64,000 bases of DNA from Azonexus sp. (GTDB taxonomy: Bacteria; Pseudomonadota; Gammaproteobacteria; Burkholderiales; Rhodocyclaceae). Every line of letters starts with the position of its first letter. Position 1 is the stretch's first letter. A model generated the notes under the pieces. It was not told the origin of the DNA. It saw nothing but the letters and a program-made list of their open reading frames with translations, and ran no database searches. This document shows positions 62,544-64,000 of this stretch, one piece after another. Location: NCBI RefSeq assembly GCF_023150235.1, contig NZ_JAKLLH010000008.1, positions 1 to 64,000 on the forward strand, read 5' to 3'. The translations under genes were made by a program, and so were the position numbers.

Positions 62544-63662
62544 ATGAAAATTGCCCTTTTCGATGTGACCGTGACGGTCAGTTTCGGCGGCATCCAGACG
62601 GCGGTCTGGGAACTGGCGCGGGCGCTGCACGATGCCGGCCACCAGGTCAGCGTTTTTGGCGGCGACGGCAAGATCCGGCCCGACCTCGGCGGCCGCGAGA
62701 TCGCGGTGCATACCTTCGGCTTTACCCCGCGCGACCAGGTGCTCGACCTCGGTTCGCGTTTCCGCCGCATCTGGGAGCGCTGGAGTTTCGCCAGCCAGGC
62801 CTTGCCGACGCTGGTTGCCGGCGATTTCGACTGGGTCATCCTGACCAAGCCTTTCGACTTTTTCCTGCCCTGGCGGCTGCCGGCCGGCAGCCGGACCCGC
62901 TTCTGCTTCATGAGCGGCGGCACCGATTTCTTCCGTGGTGACCGCCGCCTCGGCCGCAAGGTCGACGCCTGGGTCGCCTGCAGTCATTTCAACGCCTGGC
63001 AGATTGCCCACCATTACAAGCGCTTTCCGCAGGTGATGTTCAACGGCGTCGATGTCGCGGCCTTCTCGCCGGCGGCGCGCGCGCCCGACCTGCGCCAGCA
63101 GTTGGGCTTTGCCGCCGACGACGTGGTCTTCGCCTTCGCCGGCCGGCTGGTTGGCTGGAAAGGTCTGGCGGTCGCGATCAAGGCGCTGGCCGAGCCGGCG
63201 CTTGCGGGCTTGCCGGTCAAGCTGCTGCTGATCGGCGACGGCGATGCCCGCGCCGGGCTGGGCGAGCTGGCCGCCCGCCTCGGGGTCGCCGACCGGGTGG
63301 TCTTCCAGGCACCGGTGCCGCATCGCGAATTGCCGAAATACTACGCCGCCGCCGATGGCGGGGTCTTCCCCAGCATCGGCGACGAGGCTTTCGGGATCAC
63401 CATCGCCGAGGCGATGGCCTGCGGCTTGCCGGTGGTCGCCAGCCACATCGGCGGGATTCCCGAAGTCGTTGGCAACGAAGGCGCCTGCGGCTTGTTGGCG
63501 CCGGCCGGAGATCCGGCGGGTTTTGCGGCGGCGATGGCCGGCCTGGCTGCCGAGACCAGCTACCGGCAGCGCCTCGGCGCCGCTGCTGCCGCACGCATCC
63601 GTGAACAATTCACCTGGACGCTGGCGGCGCAGCGTTTGCTGCGCGCGCTGGCGAGCGCCTGA
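62544..63662 (+). CDS. GT4 glycosyltransferase
   Basis: A 372-residue GT-B transferase. The chosen start gives MKIALFDVTVTVSFGGIQTA, a glycine-loop N-terminus normal for GT4. An in-frame ATG at 62484 would overlap asnB and adds 20 residues of no family character. Further motifs are VACSHFNAWQIAHHY, VMFNGVDVAAFSP, FAGRLVGWKGLAVAIKAL, LIGDGDARAGL and the donor-site GDEAFGITIAEAMACGLPVV. Part of the same surface-glycan operon. Confidence 0.88.
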   Translation: MKIALFDVTVTVSFGGIQTAVWELARALHDAGHQVSVFGGDGKIRPDLGGREIAVHTFGFTPRDQVLDLGSRFRRIWERWSFASQALPTLVAGDFDWVILTKPFDFFLPWRLPAGSRTRFCFMSGGTDFFRGDRRLGRKVDAWVACSHFNAWQIAHHYKRFPQVMFNGVDVAAFSPAARAPDLRQQLGFAADDVVFAFAGRLVGWKGLAVAIKALAEPALAGLPVKLLLIGDGDARAGLGELAARLGVADRVVFQAPVPHRELPKYYAAADGGVFPSIGDEAFGITIAEAMACGLPVVASHIGGIPEVVGNEGACGLLAPAGDPAGFAAAMAGLAAETSYRQRLGAAAAARIREQFTWTLAAQRLLRALASA

Positions 63663-63675
63663 TCGAAAGGCCTGC

Positions 63676-64000
63676 ATGCACCTGCTCTATATCGATCCGC
63701 ATCCGGTGCCCGATGTCTGCCCCGAGGCGATGCAGATTCTGCAAACCGTCGATGCGCTGGCCGAGGTCGGCTGCCGGGTGACCTTGGCGACGCCGGCCCC
63801 GGCTGCCGGGCGGCGCTGTGAAGAGGTGCTCGGGCGGCCGCTGCATGCGAACGTCGAATGCGTGCACTTGAAGGACTTGCGCGCCCACCGCTGGTTGCCG
63901 ATCCGCTCCGGCAAGTTTTTCTACCGCGCCGCCGCGCGTTTCGTCGCGGCCACGCCGGCCGACGGTGTGCTGGTGCGCAACCTGAAGCTGGCAGAAGCCC
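63676..64000 (+). CDS. Glycosyltransferase, N-terminal fragment (runs off the window)
   Basis: An open frame from the ATG at 63676 (AAGG eight bases upstream) continues to the window end without a stop. The 108 visible residues begin LLYIDPHPVPDVCPEAMQIL and contain LAEVGCRVTLATPAPA, the pattern of a GT-B N-terminal lobe. The donor-binding half is outside the window. It follows the previous transferase by 13 bases. Assignment rests on fold-like sequence and context. Confidence 0.7.
   Translation, partial: MHLLYIDPHPVPDVCPEAMQILQTVDALAEVGCRVTLATPAPAAGRRCEEVLGRPLHANVECVHLKDLRAHRWLPIRSGKFFYRAAARFVAATPADGVLVRNLKLAEA

Overview
The window is a high-GC, gene-dense stretch of a proteobacterial chromosome. 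The gene content points to a facultatively anaerobic betaproteobacterium of the Rhodocyclales type (Dechloromonas/Azonexus-like). The support is a class I PHA synthase, a ubiUVT set for oxygen-independent ubiquinone synthesis, a MerR-type LiuR regulator with a leucine-degradation cluster, and mreBCD-mrdAB-rlpA next to gatCAB. The taxon is inferred, not proven. No rRNA, tRNA, CRISPR or complete insertion sequence was seen.

Layout. (1) 1-10.1 kb: leucine/acyl-CoA catabolism on the minus strand (acyl-CoA dehydrogenase, EamA transporter, thiolase, a GNAT-carbonic anhydrase fusion, liuA), with a palindromic operator-promoter. The likely regulator gene, liuR, is separated from it by a ~4.1-kb island holding a broken type III methyltransferase, a brnTA toxin-antitoxin pair and a Res-like helicase-nuclease whose Walker A lysine is arginine. 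(2) 10.2-13.7 kb: an MBL-fold hydrolase, phaC and a MoaD/ThiS-like protein. (3) 13.7-16.2 kb: ubiUVT behind an FNR-type box placed for class II activation. (4) 16.3-22.9 kb: the rod-shape operon mreBCD-mrdA-rodA-rlpA. (5) 23-26.8 kb: gatC-gatA-lipoprotein-gatB. (6) 26.9-33.4 kb: pyrE, exonuclease III, a yqjDEK-like envelope cluster, ampG, and metXW behind a SAM-II-like riboswitch with an attenuator. (7) 33.9-40.1 kb: a TonB receptor, a periplasmic binding protein, a GGDEF/degenerate-EAL sensor and a SCO1-like copper protein. (8) 40.2-49.6 kb plus cobC at 53.8 kb: late cobalamin synthesis (cobD, cbiB, bluB, cobQ, cobU, cobT, cobS) with two cobalamin riboswitches on opposite strands. Two-component genes lie within and beside this region. 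(9) 54.4-64 kb: a plus-strand LPS/cell-surface glycan operon with two GT9 and four GT4-type transferases, msbA and an asparagine-synthase-like amidotransferase.

The most unusual signal is a dispersed palindrome with core ACGGTCGACCGT, often extended to TTCACGGTCGACCGTGAA. It occurs six times at full 12-bp length and eleven times as the 10-bp core. It lies both inside conserved coding sequence (a 30-bp perfect palindrome in gatA, plus ubiV, cobT and res) and between genes (a 44-bp perfect palindrome acting as a bidirectional terminator). It looks like a genome-wide repeat family that tolerates or exploits coding positions, where it reads T-V-D-R in the usual frame.
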